A stretch of DNA of 64,000 nucleotides from Drosophila persimilis (lineage: Eukaryota > Arthropoda > Insecta > Diptera > Drosophilidae): assembly GCF_003286085.1 (NCBI RefSeq), contig NW_020825294.1:12918501-12982500 (forward strand), written 5' to 3'. Position numbers and translations under genes: made by a program. The notes beneath the pieces are model-generated. The model worked only from the letters and a program-made list of their open reading frames with translations. It was not told the DNA's origin and searched no databases. Positions 36,290 through 48,905 of the stretch are shown here, in pieces (the first letter of the stretch is position 1; each line of letters begins with the position of its first letter).

Positions 36290-38900
36290 TAGGTTAGGTT
36301 AGGTTGAGGCGGCTGCCGGGCTCGCTCGGAGCCCGTCACACTTAGGCCGGTTTCGGCCCGTTGTGATACCGCATAGGATCATTCCTTCCTGTCAGCAATT
36401 ATCCCATCCAGATGCTCTCACAAAGTTCGCTATCCTCCTGGGACATAGTTTGGACATCTCTGAGATGTCGTGTAGAAAGGCTGAGCCCAGGTGCTGTAGC
36501 CTTCTTCTGCTGAGAGCTGGGCAGGAGCAGAACAGATGTTCCACTGTCTCCTCCTCTTCCTCGTTTCTACAGCTGCGACAAAAATCATTATGTGGGGCAC
36601 CCAGCCTGTTAGCGTGGGTGCCTATTAGCCAGTGTCCCGTGAGGGAACGTATGACTACGCTGCACCTTTTCCTGCTTAACTTGAGGAGCTCGGAGGTGCG
36701 CTTCATGTCCATGGTCGGCCATGTTTGCCGAGTTGTGCGACATCGTGGCACTGGCTACATATCGTTTGTTAGTCGCTTGTATTGCTCCCTTATAATGAGC
36801 TTACAGGTGGCCATTGGCATACAGATATCCTCCTTGTCTTGGAGAAGGGGGATTGTAGTGCCAGATCTGGCCAGCTCGTCCGCTATACAGTTGCCCTCGA
36901 TGTCCCGGTGGCCCGTGACCCAAATAAGGCTAATAGCAAATTGCTGAGCCATCTCGTGCAGAGATTTGCGGCAGTCTACCACGGTGGCCGAGTTCGAGGA
37001 AATCGCGCTTAGCGATTTGATCGCAGCCTGGCTGTCGCTATAAATGTTTAGCTTGGTTGCCGTAACGGCAGCCGCTTGTAGGCAGTCAAGAGCCTCCCTG
37101 ATTGCTATGACTTCCGCTTGAAAGACACTGCAATGATCTGGGAGTCTGAAGGAATGCCCTATGTTTTGCTGTTCAGAGTAGATTCCCCCTCCGACTCTGT
37201 CGTCCAGCTTTGATCCATCTGTGAAGATGTTTATGGCCCCATCTGGGCCTGGGAGTCCCTCGAGCCATTCGTCTCTGTGAGGGATGATTATGTCGAAGGG
37301 AGTGACTGTGTACTCTCTTGGAACTTGGTAGTCTGTTTTTGAGGGGACGGTACTGCTATTATTTAATATGGCTGAGTGACCTATGCACTGCGTCACCCAT
37401 TGATCTGAGTCTCTTAGAAGTATTGCTGCTGCTTCTGCCCGTTCCTTTCCTGCGAGGTCAAGGCTCTGTAGGCATAGGATGGCATTTAGCGCATCATTTG
37501 GGGTGGTGCAAAGAGCTCCGCTGATACATAGGGCGGCAGTCCGCTGGACTTTGCCCAGTTGCTTGGTGATCGCCCTTTTTGACAGGGCCGGCCACCACAC
37601 CGTAACTCCGTAGAGTAGTATTGGTCTAACTATAGCTTGATATATCCATTGGACTATGCTTGGGATCATACCCCATCTTAGCCCAATAGCTTTTTTGCAT
37701 GTGTAGAGTGCAGCCATTGCCTTCTTCACTCTGTCTTTGACATTCAGGTTCCAACTAAGCTTCTTATCAATTACCAACCCTAAGTAACTGGCACTGTCGC
37801 TAAAGGAGAGCCTGCATCCTTGTAGTATTGGAGGGTTGAGGGGCGGGACCTTGTATTTATTTGTGAATAATACGAGTTCCGTTTTTGAGGGATTTACTCC
37901 AATCCGACAGTTGCGCTAGCTTTGAGGTCATTAAGTCGCACAGTGTTTGGGGGTATTTCCCCGAGAAGATAATCGCAACGTCGTCCGCATAGGCCACGAC
38001 TTTGCAGATGTGTTCCTTTCAGCTTTAGGCTTGCCGCCTCTGGGTCTGTCTCTGTGTGATCGTCGTGTGCTCGACTGGCTTGTCGACAGGACGTGCCCCG
38101 GCTGCCGCATCCGACTTGTAGGCCTTTACGGTCACAGAGCTGAACCCAAAATTGAGCTCGCCTTTGGCAGCCTCAATCGGGGCCAGCGACTCTTTGTTGA
38201 GGACGACCACCGCCTGGTTTGTGGGGCCCTGTGTCGTCTCAACTTTGACCACCTTCCACTCCGCTGTTGGGAGGTGGGGGTTGCATCTTTGCAACATTTT
38301 TTGGATGCGTTCCGGCTCCTTCATGGAGGCGGGCACCCAGACTCTCGCCCTTGGTCTACTGGGCACTTCGCTCCAGTCTACAGGCTACGATTTTTATGCA
38401 GCCCTGGTACCAGCCCATGTCTTTGCAGACGGGGGGGGGGCACTCTGGTATCAAGGCACCAAGGTATCGGTTTTGGGAGCCAATTCACCACCAACCCCGA
38501 CACCGGGATGGGACCCCTTTGGGCTCTCCCTAGCATTACGGGTCGGGGAGATTGGGATTGCTCCCTGTTGGCATTTGGGGAGTGCCAAACTCATTTTGTT
38601 TGTTTTTAAAATCTTCCATTCTTTTCCCACGAGCTGCAGAGAAGGGGTACGGTCCGTCCGGGCAGAGATCCACGTTGCCCGGATAAGGCATACTTAGAAC
38701 AGGGGGGTGCCAAGTCCCTGAGCTCTTCGTTAACGACTGGGCTAGTTTTATATACCGGGCCCCCAGCCAGGCTGACTCTCGGCACGGGTCGAATAACACT
38801 CTTAGTACGGCCCGGTGTGAGCTGAATGTGGGGGTTGGGATGTGGGTAGGTAGTGTGTAGGGATAGGTGAGTGTGTGAGCTACTTATACGAGGCGACACC
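36290..38900 (-). mobile_element. Defective LOA/Jockey-clade non-LTR retrotransposon
   Basis: On the minus strand a 5'-like leader and an ORF1 (start near 38,620, MEDFKNKQNEFG; a later segment, 38366-38025, resembles the Drosophila DUF4780 type) are joined directly to the C-terminal part of a reverse transcriptase at ~37,995. The endonuclease and most of the polymerase are therefore deleted. The YADD box lies at 37,991-37,980, a frameshift near 37,905, and an RNase H domain in 36755-37777 (INIFTDGSKL, then VTGHRDIEGNCIADELA). An in-frame stop at 36,757-36,755 separates a terminal Cys/His motif (CRSCRNEEEEETVEHLFCSC). The 3' end near 36,295 carries TTAGG-like repeats. The element cannot move on its own. 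Confidence 0.85.
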
Positions 38901-39423
38901 ATAAGCGCATCGTCAGTGTTGCTACTATTATTTTCGGTACTCTCCCTAGGGATGTCCGATTATTCGCAGCTGACCTACCTTTATGACCTGTATATAGGTA
39001 GGTCGTTCGCTATCCTCAGCTCGTGGCCTCAGCTAGGCCCCCTTTGAGCCACCTCACTTGCTCATCAGACCAGATTACTTTGTTCTTACTTTACTCGCTC
39101 TTTCATACATATGAGCTGAGCATAATGGTGCATGCCCACATCGAAAAGGAAACGGCAAAAACTTATTTCCCAAGGTACTAACGCCACACGACAACGGCAG
39201 TTCTCGTTCCCATATATGTACATATGTATGCCCTAATTAAAAATAAAAATAAAATACGTATAATTTAATTTTGGTTTATTTGTAATGTTTATTGAATTCT
39301 TGCAGTCTTTTTGGCAAGGGGACCGCCGGTTACTGATATAGTCCCTCTTAGGGAAGGAGGTTTTCCTATACACTCGAAAGTGTTTTGGTGTTCTTTTTCG
39401 CGCTGCCCATTCTTTAGCGCAAG

Positions 39424-39693
39424 TTATGTTTCACCTCTCGGAACCTTTTTCCTATCGAGCATGACCTGCCGCTGCTTGTCGAGTAGTTCTTTGTAGTAGT
39501 TCTTTTCTTGTGCTCCATAATCTCCTGATCGCCAATAGGCACGTAACTCGATGAGGCCGGGTTCTTTCCGAAGGAGAAGCTGCTTGAGACAGTTGTACCC
39601 TAGCTCTGTACAAACGGCGTAAGTAGGTGTGCCCGTCCGCGGCATCGCTGTCATCTCCCTGAGTGCTTCCATAGTCTTCGACCAGAGGCTCAT
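39424..39693 (-). CDS. Small intronless protein, 89 residues, unknown
   Basis: An intact minus-strand ORF with a plausible ATG (MSLWSKTMEALREMTAMPR) and a charged, amphipathic composition (LLRKEPGLIELRAYW, then KNYYKELLDKQRQVMLDRKK). It has no signal peptide or membrane segment. The mixture of residues and absence of simple repeats set it apart from the background ORFs nearby. I do not recognise the family; a small mitochondrial assembly factor would fit the size and basic helix, but that is a guess. It lies between the retroelement and a cluster of dispersed repeats. Confidence 0.55.
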   Translation of the reverse strand: MSLWSKTMEALREMTAMPRTGTPTYAVCTELGYNCLKQLLLRKEPGLIELRAYWRSGDYGAQEKNYYKELLDKQRQVMLDRKKVPRGET

Positions 39694-40356
39694 TTAAATA
39701 GTCATCAATGCCAACCGAGACTTGCGACTAGTCCTGGTTAAAGTAGAAATGCTGATCGTTTTTAATGCTAATAATTGAGATTCAGCAGTTCTAAATCATT
39801 GAAACAGTGAATCCTCCCGAAAATCTGAGCGATGCTTACGGTACGAAAATTTTAAGTGAATTCAAGCCAATTTTAATTTATTTATTGCAAAAGCTATGCT
39901 TTGGAGGATGCCGGAAGAACCCGGAAATGGGCTCTGGCGAAAGTGATTAAACAATTATATCTTACTGAACCACCTTCTGCCATACCCATTGCAGGCAGAA
40001 TAGTCGAAGTTCTGATATCTTAACATCCAAAAAGAAAGATTAAGGGGCCCCCAAAGAAAATGTAGGGGATTAGTGTCCCATTGGGGACACTACTTTAAAA
40101 AAAAACGCTTCAAAAAACCCTACCTCTAGGGTGGTGTGGAATGAGTTTCTTTATTTCATAATATACATATATGCTATAGAATACATATCAATGTTTCTGA
40201 GAAAAAAAATATACTTCATATACGTGTATCTTGTTTCATTAACAATAAATCAATCTTTAACGTCTGTAAGTGTTGAAAACTGCTTAATTTTCTTTTGACC
40301 ACATTGACTTGGCCTAAAACTCGCCCAACTTCGAAATTTGGCCATGGCTGTGAAAA

Positions 40357-40795
40357 CAACGTTTCCGACCCCATAAAGTGTATACATTTTTGATGAGCAT
40401 CAATAGCAGAGTCGATGTACCTATGTCTGCCTGTTCTTCCATGCAGACTTCTGTGATATCGCACTGTTGCAAGGGTATTCCAAATTTCGACCGGACCCCC
40501 ACTAACACCGAAAGTCTGTGGCATCCACAATTTTAAAGACGCGAAAAAACTGAAAACGCAGATCTACAGAGTTCGTATATGACTGTATTGACCAGATTCT
40601 AGATCAGATCAGATTATTATTATAGCCAGATGGAACAAATCAATTTACAGTGGCTACGCAGCGCAGTCCACGAGATTACTCATTTTCAGTATCTCTCTCA
40701 CATACTCTTCGTCGTGCAATGTTTTCGCCCTCTGGCGGAGGGGAGCCATTCTTACTGAGTATCGGGCATAAATGTAGAGTCGCGGCCGTAATATA
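40357..40795 (+). mobile_element. Diverged copy of the TATACCCGATACT repeat, fragment
   Basis: Shares with the full copies the block GTTTCCGACCCCATAAAGT, the AGCATCAATAGC segment, GGCATCCACAATTTT, GTGGCTACGCAGCGC and the final GAGTATCGGGCATAAATGTAGAGT. It lacks both outer ends and is considerably more diverged than the others. Confidence 0.7.
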
Positions 40796-41177
40796 TCAAA
40801 GGTGTCTGGCAACAAAAATTAGATGTATTAACGCAACAACAGAATCAGTTCAGATAATGCAGATATTATTTTCAGTAATATATTTGTTTCACCTTAATTT
40901 GTTTTATTTTTGTTTCAAACTTGTACCCAAACGACATATCTTTTCTAACAGGAGGTATAATTTTGGATTTCAGCGAGCTAATAGCCAACATTAAATCCCC
41001 TAGCAGTCTTGTCGAATTGGGATTGTTACTTTGGAAGTTTTTATTTAAGCACTGGATATCTTCAAGAATTGACTTCAAAAATACAAATAGTTGATATCGT
41101 TGTGCAATTTGCATTAATTAAAAGTTTTGTGGCAAACTCTAAGAATTTTAAGAGAAGTCTTAAAAAACAAACATAAA

Positions 41178-42282
41178 CGAGGGGGAACGTTGTGAGTTGC
41201 TGCGGACACCGCAACTCTAGAGTTATATCCGATACTAAGTCAGTATGGCTCTCCTCCGGCAGACGCCGCTAATATTTAACGACACGACAAAGAGTGCGTG
41301 CGAGAGAGACAGAAAATCAGTCTGAGCGTGACGTCGGGCGCTGCGTAGCCACTGCAAATTGATTTGTTCCTTTTGGCTATAAAAATGATCTGATCTGATC
41401 CAGATTCAGCAATCTAATAGATATGGTCATTATCTATGATTCTGCGTTTTTAGTTTTCTCAAATCTGCAATATTGTGGATGCAACAGATTTTCGTCCTTT
41501 GTGGGGGCGGATGGGGGTGGGGCGAAATTCTGAGATATACGTTTTATAGTGACATCTTAAAGGAGTGTGTGTACCAAATTTGGTTACTCTAGCCTTAATA
41601 GTCTCTGAGATTTGTGGTTGCCTCAGATTTTCGTCCTTTGCGGGGGCGGAAGGGGGTGTGGCGAAATTTGGACATGAAACGGTCAAGGTTCGATATCACA
41701 GGAGTGTGGATACCAAATTTGGTTGCTCTGGCTTTTATAGGTTCTGAGATCCTTGAACTCATATTTTGCAATTGGCAAAACCGACCATGAAACCTGTGTG
41801 TTAGAGTGAGACAGAGGGAGAAAGAGTGAAATTGTTTTCGTGATTCTGGCTATAATAATTATACGATCTGGTTCAGATTTTGCACTCTAGAAGATATAGT
41901 CATCTTCTACGATTCTGCGTTTTTAGTTTTCTCGTATCGTCGAAATTGTGGATGCCACAGATTTTCGCCCTTTGTGGGGGCGGAAGTGGGCGGGGCAAAG
42001 TTTTGAAATATTTTTGGAGCAGTGACATATCACAGAAGTCTGGATCCAAAACATCGTTGTTCTAGCTCTTATAGTCTTTGAGCATTAGGCGCTGAAGGGG
42101 ACGGACAGACGGACAGACGGACGGACGGACAGACAGACAGGGCTCAATCGACTCGGCTATTGATGCTGATCAAGAATATATATACTTTATAGGGTCGGAA
42201 ACGATTCCTTCTGGACGTTACACACATCCACTTTTACCACAAATCTAATATACCCCAATACTCATTTTGAGTATCGGGTATA
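41178..42282 (-). mobile_element. TATACCCGATACT-end dispersed repeat, full copy 2
   Basis: Complete element in reverse orientation relative to copy 1: CGAGGGGGAACGTTG... to ...GAGTATCGGGTATA, 1,105 bp. Three imperfect internal units contain GATTTTCGTCCTTTG(C)GGGGGCGG (at about 41490, 41630 and 41965), followed by a (GACGGACA)n tract at 42,101-42,138. It differs from the copy at 43,348-44,452 at only about 14 positions by my count. Confidence 0.85.
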
Positions 42283-42380
42283 ATAAGGGAATTATGCCGG
42301 TTGCGGCCCTCTCTAGTTGTGGGCAACCATCACCTATGTAAACTTGGACAGCAAGAAAACCCTACTGATCTGAGTATTGT

Positions 42381-43277
42381 TATACCCAATACTCAAAATG
42401 AGTATAGGGGTATATTAGCTTTGTGGTGAAAATGGATGTGTGTTAAGTCCAGAAGGAATCGTTTCCGACCCCATAAAGTATATACATATATATTCTTCAT
42501 CAGCATCAATAGCCGAGGCGATTGAGCCATGTCTGTCTTTCCGTCCGTCCGTCCCTATCAGCCCATAGTGCGCAAAGACTATAGAAGCTAGAGCAACGAC
42601 GTTTTGTATCCTGACTTCTGTGATATGTCACTGTTACAAGTATATTTCAAAACTTCGCCCCGCCCACTTCCGTCTCCACAAAGAGCAAAAATCTGTGGCA
42701 TCCACAATTTCAAAGTTACAAGAAAACCAAAAACGCAGAATTGTAGCGAATGCTCATATCTTCTAGACTGCAGAATTTGAATTGGATCGTATCATTGTTA
42801 TAGCCATATGTAATTTTTTCTCGACCTGTCTCTCTCTCTCTCTAACACACACGTATCATAGCCGGCCTTGCTTAGCGCAAAACATTAGCGCCTAGATCTC
42901 AGAGACTATAAGAGCTAGGGCAACCAAAATTGTGATCTACACTCCTTTGATATCGGAACTTGTCGAGTTTGTTTCAAAATTTAGCCACACCCCCTTCCGC
43001 CCCCGCAAAGGACGAAAATCTGGGGCATCCACAAATCTCAGAGACTATTAGACCTGACTGTAGAGCTCTCACTGTTACAAAACTATTTGTAATTTTTCAC
43101 TGCAGAACTCACTGTTACAAGTGTATTTCTTTTTGCTCACTGTAGAGAGCTCACTGCTACTAGTGTGTTTAAAAATTTCGCCCAACCCCCTTCCGCCCAC
43201 ACAAAAGACTTAATTCTGTGGCAACCACAATTTTGAATATAGCAGAAAATTAAAAATTGCATTGGCTACGCAGCGCC
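42381..43277 (+). mobile_element. TATACCCGATACT-end dispersed repeat, truncated inverted copy
   Basis: Begins TATACCCAATACTCAAAATG in the same orientation as copy 1 and opposite to its neighbours. The right terminus is missing after GGCTACGCAGCGCCAAC. An extra internal triplication of CACTG(T/C)AGA...CTCACTGTTAC occurs around 43,065-43,160. Confidence 0.75.
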
Positions 43278-43347
43278 AACAATACGCAGTAGCAAAAAAA
43301 GAAAATGTTCAGTAAAAAAAACAGTTTTTAAGTAAATATATATAAAA

Positions 43348-44452
43348 CGAGGGGGAACGTTGTGAGTTGCTGCGGACACCGCAACTCTACGGTTATACCC
43401 GATACTAAGTCAGTATGGCTCTCCTCCGGCAGATGGCGCTAATATTTAACGACACGACAAAGAGTGCGTGCGAGAGAGACAGAAAATCAGTCTGAGCGTG
43501 ACGTCGGGCGCTGCGTAGCCACTGCAAATTGATTTGTTCCTTTTGGCTATAAAAATGATCTGATCTGATCCAGATTCAGCAATCTAATAGATATGGTCAT
43601 TATCTATGATTCTGCGTTTTTAGTTTTCTCAAATCTGCAATATTGTGGATGCAACAGATTTTCGTCCTTTGTGGGGGCGGATGGGGGTGGGGCGAAATTC
43701 TGAGATATACGTTTTATAGTGACATCTTAAAGGACTGTGTGTACCAAATTTGGTTACTCTAGCCTTAATAGTCTCTGAGATTTGTGGTTGCCTCAGATTT
43801 TCGTCCTTTGCAGGGGCGGAAGGGGGTGTGGCGAAATTTGGCCATGAAACGGTCAAGGTTCGATATCACAGGAGTGTGGATACCAAATTTGGTTGCTCTG
43901 GCTTTTATAGGTTCTGAGATCCTTGAACTCATATTTTGCAATTGGCAAAACCGACCATGAAACCTGTGTGTTAGAGTGAGACAGAGCGAGAAAGAGTGAT
44001 ATTGTTTTCGTGATTCTGGCTGTAATAATTATACGATCTGGTTCAGATTTTGCACTCTAGAAGATATAGTCATCTTCTACGATTCTGCGTTTTTAGTTTT
44101 CTCGTATCGTCGAAATTGTGGATGCCACAGATTTTCGCCCTTTGTGGGGGCGGAAGTGGGCGGGGCAAAGTTTTTAAATATTTTTGGAGCAGTGACATAT
44201 CACAGAAGTCTGGATCCAAAACATCGTTGCTCTAGCTCTTATAGTCTTTGAGCATTAGGCGCTGAAGGGGACGGACAGACGGACAGACGGACGGACGGAC
44301 AGACAGACAGGGCTCAATCGACTCGGCTATTGATGCTGATCAAGAATATATATACTTTATAGGGTCGGAAACGATTCCTTCTGGACGTTACACACATCCA
44401 CTTTTACCACAATTCTAATATACCCCAATACTCATTTTGAGTATCGGGTATA
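43348..44452 (-). mobile_element. TATACCCGATACT-end dispersed repeat, full copy 3
   Basis: Same length, orientation and structure as 41,178-42,282 and nearly identical to it, which points to recent duplication or gene conversion. The hairpin AGTTGC...GCAACT lies at the left end, and the subterminal TATACCCGATACT at the left matches its inverse at the right end. Confidence 0.85.
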
Positions 44453-46408
44453 AAAATGAGAATTTAATTTTGTTTGCAGGATTTCTTTGAATTTTGAGAT
44501 TTATCGTCGTTTATCTAAAATGAATGCATCCCATAATTTGTTGGTCTCTTGGAAAAAAGGATGGGATTTCCGGTTCGTTGATGTTACCGGCTGTGGGCAC
44601 CCTGGTTTTTATCCTATTTAATGCGTGTGTTTGATTGAGAAACTGCGTATACTCCTTTTATGTTAAAGTAACCTAGCGATCAGTAGGTGTTCATTCGATT
44701 CCATTCCTCATATGAAATACATCCCATCCATGCACGAATGACATGCAAGCATGGTCTTAAATAACCACCAACAGTTGTCAGTTGTTTCGTTCAAAACAAT
44801 ACGCAGCGTAGCACCGATAAGTAGTTTGGAATCGGCACCACAGGAAAATACAAATAGTGGAAAGTTTTTTCCGTCTGCATTGATGGTACTCATGCACAAC
44901 AATAACAAAATTCATCGGAAGACGGTCCTTATCTGACAATATTATTAGTTATGTCTGCGCTCTGCAACTTATTCAGGTGTACGTTCTATACTTCTAACGG
45001 CTGCATTAACGTCATTGACAGGAATTTAAGCAGTGTGTTGTAGTGGAGGGTCCTATAATGGTTAATTGAGAGTGGAAGGAATGCTTCCTCCGCACAGCTA
45101 GGATCGATGCAAAAATGACATACTGGTGGAGGTGGTCATTATCTATGATTGAATGATTTTTCTGGGCGTGGAGAAAGCTTAAAATACACTTGCAGCACTG
45201 TGAGATGACAGGACAAAATCGAAAAAGCGATAAAGTCCACGGCGTGGCATACGGGTCATGGGTAACACAAGGCAAGCTCAGCTTAGTGTTCACAGCCAAC
45301 CAACTAAATGATCTCGATAGCCCATGACATAGATACAAAAGACCTACATATACATGTACCTACGTATTTTTCTAAAATATCTCTGAAAATTCCATATCAT
45401 TTGTATGGTATAGACAAGATTAATCCTCTGATAAGAGACCCTAAATAAACAGAACTGCGAAGAGTCCCAATTTGCTCTAGTATTGCTATTCAGTTCTAAT
45501 GTCGTCGAACATGTTCAAATAAATTATTAAACGCTTCTTGGCCGCAACAGTCAAACCAAAATAAAGCATCTGACAGATCAGAATTGCGCTTGGAGCCATT
45601 TCCGCATTTAAATTAAAATGAATAATACACTTAAAATATGGCTATGCATGTGTTAGGTAAATATTGTAACTCTAAGAATATAAGTAAATATTTATCTTTG
45701 ATTTAAATTACATTTGAATTCGATTGGTTCCATTTATTATATATTGATCGTTTTCATTTAATTGGTACATTTGTTGGTTACGTTGCTGACTTTACTCTAT
45801 GAGAAAGCGCGCTTCTTAACATTAGGCTCGATCTCTCTCACTTTTTATATACTGCAATATATTCGATTTTCGACTAATTTATATGTTCGCTTGTAAAAAG
45901 TTATTGTAGCAAAAGGCAAAGAGGAATTTACCTAAATACATGATACAAAAAATGGGAGCACGTATTATAAGTTTTTGGTTAGTTTATGTATGCATATGGC
46001 GTTGAAGTCTGTTTGATAGCAGGATCAGGAAGCGATTACGAACACATACAAAATAATTTATATACAGTTGTGCATAAATAAAGTAGATTATACTATATGT
46101 AAATGCTAAAAAATAATAAAATTTCCTTTAATACAAAATTAATGAATAATTAAACCATTTTAAAAAGTTAACAACAATTTGGGTTGGGGCGGCCTTTAAA
46201 AAATTAAAGATTCCTGACAGCTGGCACTTGCGTTCGTTATATGGATATGTGCAGTAAATATGTAAATGCATACACGACATATTTTTATATGTGTACATAT
46301 GTATGTATAACTATAAAAAGATTGTCAGTCTGGCGCGAAACCCCTAGACCTGGTTCTGGTTCTTGTTCAGGACTACACCGAAAGAAGTTGATCGAATTGC
46401 GAATAGTA
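44453..46408. other. A/T-rich region without a supported gene
   Basis: Nearly 2 kb between the repeat cluster and the cta stop codon. It contains the cta 3' UTR at its right end. ORFs at 44708-44936 (both strands) and 45012-45338 (minus) have mixed composition and could be decayed transposon or gene fragments, but no motif is convincing. Confidence 0.5.
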
Positions 46409-48474
46409 CTACTGCAGCATCAAAGCATTTAAATTACGCTGCAATATCGTATCTTTGACCGAATTGAACACAACATTGATGTTGCGCGTATCTATGGCAG
46501 TAGTGAAGTGATGGTAGATCCGACTGGTGCTGCTGCTGCGGCGAACGCTCATGAACATTTGCAGTATGAAGTTTTGGACGTCCAAAAGGGAGTGCGGATT
46601 CCCATTAAATTGCGGATAGTACCAGCGTATATCAGTCTCTGGATTGCGTACTTTCTGTTCAAGCAAATCCGTTTTGTTCAGAAATAATATAATTGAAATA
46701 CCTTTGAAGGTGTTATTGTTGACAATGGTATCGAATATGTTCTTTGACTCCTCAAGGCGATTGGTTTTTCTATAGATTGGAATATAATATAACATTTAGT
46801 TTTTCTTTGATGTTCGCTTAATATTTGGAACAGTTCATATGTACCTGTCTTCGGCAAGAACCTGATCGAACTCTGAACTAGATACAAGGAATATAATTGA
46901 TGTGACGGATGTATCAAAGCATTTTGTCCACTTCTGGCGCTGCGTCCGCTGGCCGCCCACATCGACAAACACAAATGGAATGTTCTGCAATTCACAACGT
47001 AAATACATGCGTCCTGGCGAAGTAAACTAAATCTATGTCTCGTAGAGTCTCACCTGCACTTTAACACAAAACTCGTAGACACCCTTGGTTGCCTTGCGAC
47101 AGTGCAATATATCTTTGTTCGTGGGGACATAATCCGGTTTGGCCAGCCGGTCGATTTCGTCTAAGAAATAGCTAACGGAATCGCTCTGCAAAATGCATAA
47201 AGAGCCGGATAAGGAATATAACATTCAGATATAATAATAAAAGCTACAGTAAAAGTTTACAATTTGAAATTCACGCCGTCTTTCGTAAGCTCTTCTAATG
47301 CCGCGATCCTGCCAAAGGCGGCGTATTAGCGGTGCAAATTCCATGAATCTGAGGGCCTCTATGGCGTTGCATTCCATTAATTTGGCATCGTTAGCGTCCT
47401 GCTCGCGGCCATCGTTTCCCCAGGAGATGTCCAGTTTTTCCCGAGCGTCTAGCAGTACTTGCATTCCTTAAAAATATGTTTATTGGATTGGATCAACAGT
47501 ATTGCACATATGTACATATACTTTTCCACAGACAGTTACGCACCTCTTATAACGTTTTGGTATATCACATGTTGGTATTCGCGCAGCAGTTCGGAATCAA
47601 AATTGACGCCGTGTATGATCCGCATTTGCTTGAGGAACGTTGACTTGCCAGACTCCCCAGCACCCAACAGCAGCAGTTTTACCTGGAATAAGACTTATCA
47701 CTACCATATCCATGACTACAGGCGACAATGGCACCACATATGACAATAATTTAAGTCCCCACACCAACAAAAGCAAACAGACGATTGAGTTAATTGAATG
47801 GCTTTTGTATGAGTATAACTTCGTTGATGACTGGATCAAATGATGCAACAACAAAACCCAGAGGCTACATTCGGAGTAAAAGCCAATCCCCGCGGTACAC
47901 AACAACGGAAAGTGAAAACTTGGTTGACGAATTTTTTTTGCTTGCTGTCAGAGAGGATATCTGCTGAAGGGAGCTAAGTCGAATATGTTTTTGGGTATAC
48001 GCACATGCATGCTAATTAAAAGACCAATCAATATAGGGACGGGACTATAGGGACTCCGGGCTTTTTTGGGGTTCAGTTGGTCGATTCCAAGTCCAAAATA
48101 TAGCTTACCTGCCGCCGAAATGTATGTTTCTCCTTCTCCAAAAACTTATCAATCTCTTTGGATTTGTAGCGCTGTTCCAGCTCCTCGGGCGTGCTGCGCA
48201 AGCGCACCAGATAGGTGAGAAAGTTGCCGCAACATCGTAGGCAGGCAAAGCGCGAGGTTTGCAGTCGGCTGCCCTGACGTCGTAGTCGTTCCGCACCATC
48301 TGATATCAGTCCGCCCGCAGGCGTTGTCGCTCCTCCTGCTCCCGCTCTCGGCTGGTGCTCTTCCATAAGATGTGTCAGAGTTCCTGTGCGGGTATCGTTG
48401 TTGCTGTTATCGCTGCCGCTGTTGTTGATACCTCTGCCTGCGTGTGTTAACGTGGTCAATGTAATTCTGGACAT
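46409..48474 (-). CDS. cta: Concertina, G protein alpha 12/13 subunit
   Basis: Heterotrimeric G-alpha subunit that acts downstream of Fog/Mist to drive RhoGEF2-dependent apical constriction in gastrulation. Exons: 48474-48109, 47682-47544, 47466-47261, 47185-47054, 46984-46845 and 46769-46409, all in phase, 447 residues. Visible G-box motifs are the P-loop GAGESGKST, switch [12 protein letters not shown], switch [18 protein letters not shown], and TTAIDT in place of TCAT, which is typical of the 12/13 class. The N-terminal ~95 residues are Gly/Asn/Thr-rich. The CLRCCGNF cysteines just before the helical part are candidates for palmitoylation. An in-frame upstream Met at 48540 would add 22 residues. 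All introns are shorter than ~450 bp, unlike the heterochromatic D. melanogaster locus. Motif 1 at 48945 is about 470 bp upstream. Confidence 0.95.
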
Positions 48475-48905
48475 GGCTAGCCAACGCCTGACGTGCACAC
48501 TTTCTACACACACACACGGACGCGCTAGACACTCACACATGCAGACAGCTGCTGCAGCTGAACGTTTAGTTGTTGTTGACTTCTTCCCTTCTGTGTGATA
48601 TTGTAATTGTCTTATTGTTGCTACACACGCTAAAATTAGAATCGCTAATTCGTTGCGAGTTTATTGGTTTGGTTGTAACGTCGCCATCTCCAAACCATAT
48701 CTTGACCACGACCACAAACCAACCGCCGCGGCAAAGTTCGCACTTATTTTGTATTTTAGCATTGCACCACTTCTCCAAAAAAGAAGAATCGACACTCGTG
48801 CACGATCGCACTCCACCAATTTACAACATAATTAACGGCTCCGTCGGTGATATTAATAATTTAATCAAATTATTCTATTACGCGTCTTTCACGTCACGTA
48901 TCGCC

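Noticed and set aside
44708..45338. Overlapping ORFs that might be a decayed transposase
   Set aside because: No catalytic motif could be traced and frames are interrupted; kept only as a remark on the intergenic region.
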